From Bryobacterales bacterium (lineage in GTDB: Bacteria > Acidobacteriota > Terriglobia > Bryobacterales > Bryobacteraceae), in the NCBI GenBank assembly GCA_003132865.1, contig PKYZ01000359.1, forward strand, positions 1 to 6,540: a DNA stretch of 6,540 bases, written 5' to 3'. Positions 5,993 through 6,540 of this stretch are shown here, in pieces (the stretch's first letter is position 1; each line of letters starts with the position of its first letter). The position numbers and the translations under genes are program-made. The notes below the pieces were generated by a model, which did not search any database, was not told the DNA's origin, and was given only the letters and a program-made list of their open reading frames with translations.

Positions 5993-6499
5993 ATGGCGGA
6001 TTTTCAATCAGCCGTAGCAATTACCCTGCAAAACGAGGGCGGGTTCTTTCATAACCAGGCAACCGGGGAAATCGTGAATCACGGGATCACCCTGGCGTTC
6101 GTGCGGAGCTCCGGCTACAAGCCCGATGCCGATGAGGATTTCATCCAGAATCTCAGCACCGCCGAAGCCTCCGCGATCTACCAGACTTACTTCTGGAATC
6201 GCTATTCTATCGGCTCCATCGACGATCAGAGCCTGGCCAATAAGGTCTTCGATCTGACGGTAAACATGGGGCCGGCCGCGCTGAAGCTGCTGCAGTCGGC
6301 GGTCAACGCCTGCGGCGGCCAATGCGCCGTGGATGGCGTCCTGGGGCCGGTTTCGATCGCGCAAATCAATGCGCTCGACGCGGCCCAACTGCTGGCGGAA
6401 TTCAAGCAACTGGCGGCGCAACGCTACCAGCACATCGCGGCGAACAACCAGCAGTTGGCCGGCGATCTGACGGGCTGGCTTTCGCGCTTGAACTCGTAG
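5993..6499 (+). CDS. GH108-type lysozyme / endolysin-like muramidase
   Basis: 168 residues from the ATG at 5993. It resembles the glycoside hydrolase 108 family (secretion activator/phage endolysin), which cleaves the MurNAc-GlcNAc bond of peptidoglycan. The N-terminal catalytic segment FQSAVAITLQNEGGFFHN (4-21) has the presumed catalytic Glu15 in the EGG motif. NHGITLAFV (29-37) corresponds to the family's N-x-GIT. AIYQTYFWNRY (61-71) and KVFDLTVNMGP (84-94) follow in order. The C-terminal half (VDGVLGPVSIAQINAL, 113-128) looks like the peptidoglycan-binding part common in this family. There is no signal peptide, and no holin or spanin is nearby, so export is unexplained. Cys107 and Cys111 are closely spaced, which is unusual. 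The frame is open back to 5849, but that part overlaps the dual-OB gene out of frame. No phage genes flank it. Confidence 0.85.
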   Translation: MADFQSAVAITLQNEGGFFHNQATGEIVNHGITLAFVRSSGYKPDADEDFIQNLSTAEASAIYQTYFWNRYSIGSIDDQSLANKVFDLTVNMGPAALKLLQSAVNACGGQCAVDGVLGPVSIAQINALDAAQLLAEFKQLAAQRYQHIAANNQQLAGDLTGWLSRLNS

Positions 6500-6508
6500 G
6501 CTGAATTC

Positions 6509-6537
6509 GTGGGGCAGACCCTCGGCCTGCGGCGGCC
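6509..6537. repeat. Hairpin repeat copy 2 (GTGG-N-7-CTC-7)
   Basis: GTGG at 6509-6512 and one base precede arms GCAGACC (6514-6520) and GGCCTGC (6524-6530) around loop CTC, with 6 of 7 positions paired. The layout equals copy 1 at 3805-3833, including a similar right flank. It starts 9 bases after the lysozyme stop; the window ends shortly after, so its right boundary is not certain. Confidence 0.6.
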
Positions 6538-6540
6538 TCT

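Overview
The window comes from a high-GC bacterium. Gene content and style suggest an acidobacterium of the Solibacter/Bryobacter type. The cues are the Pro/Ala-rich membrane-anchored protein with a glycine-rich tail, the hairpin repeats after genes, and the decayed IS110-type transposase. This assignment rests on recalled resemblance and not on a search. No rRNA, tRNA or CRISPR array is visible.

Layout. (1) Bases 1-782, minus strand: a membrane-anchored Pro/Ala-rich protein, cut by the window edge at its C-terminus. (2) An 87-base divergent gap, 783-869. (3) Bases 870-3801, plus strand: a tight three-gene run of tRNA-dihydrouridine synthase (dusB), ribonuclease HI (rnhA, GTG start) and an exported M20-family amidohydrolase, with gaps of 5 and 11 bases. 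(4) Bases 3802-4246: a repeat hairpin just after the amidohydrolase stop, then a frameshifted, internally deleted remnant of an IS110-type transposase on the minus strand. (5) Bases 4247-5934, plus strand: a compact three-gene cassette of two different DUF488-family proteins, whose genes overlap by 61 bases, and a protein resembling the dual-OB domain family. It ends in a 9-bp hairpin directly after the last stop. (6) Bases 5993-6499, plus strand: a small GH108-type lysozyme/endolysin without a signal peptide. (7) Bases 6500-6540: a second copy of the repeat hairpin.

How the genes relate. The dusB-rnhA-amidohydrolase run looks co-transcribed, but the three products do not share an obvious pathway. 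They cover tRNA modification, RNA:DNA hybrid removal and periplasmic amide hydrolysis. The DUF488/DUF488/dual-OB cassette is the best candidate for an uncharacterised system. Two divergent members of one presumed enzyme family keep the same Cys...Cys-His-Arg signature and are translated with a likely nucleic-acid- or ligand-binding partner, next to a mobile-element scar. Its biochemical role cannot be read from the sequence.

The two hairpin repeats at 3805-3833 and 6509-6537 share one architecture: GTGG, one base, a 7-base arm, a CTC loop and a 7-base arm. Their arms differ with base-pair-preserving changes, which points to a dispersed structured repeat family.
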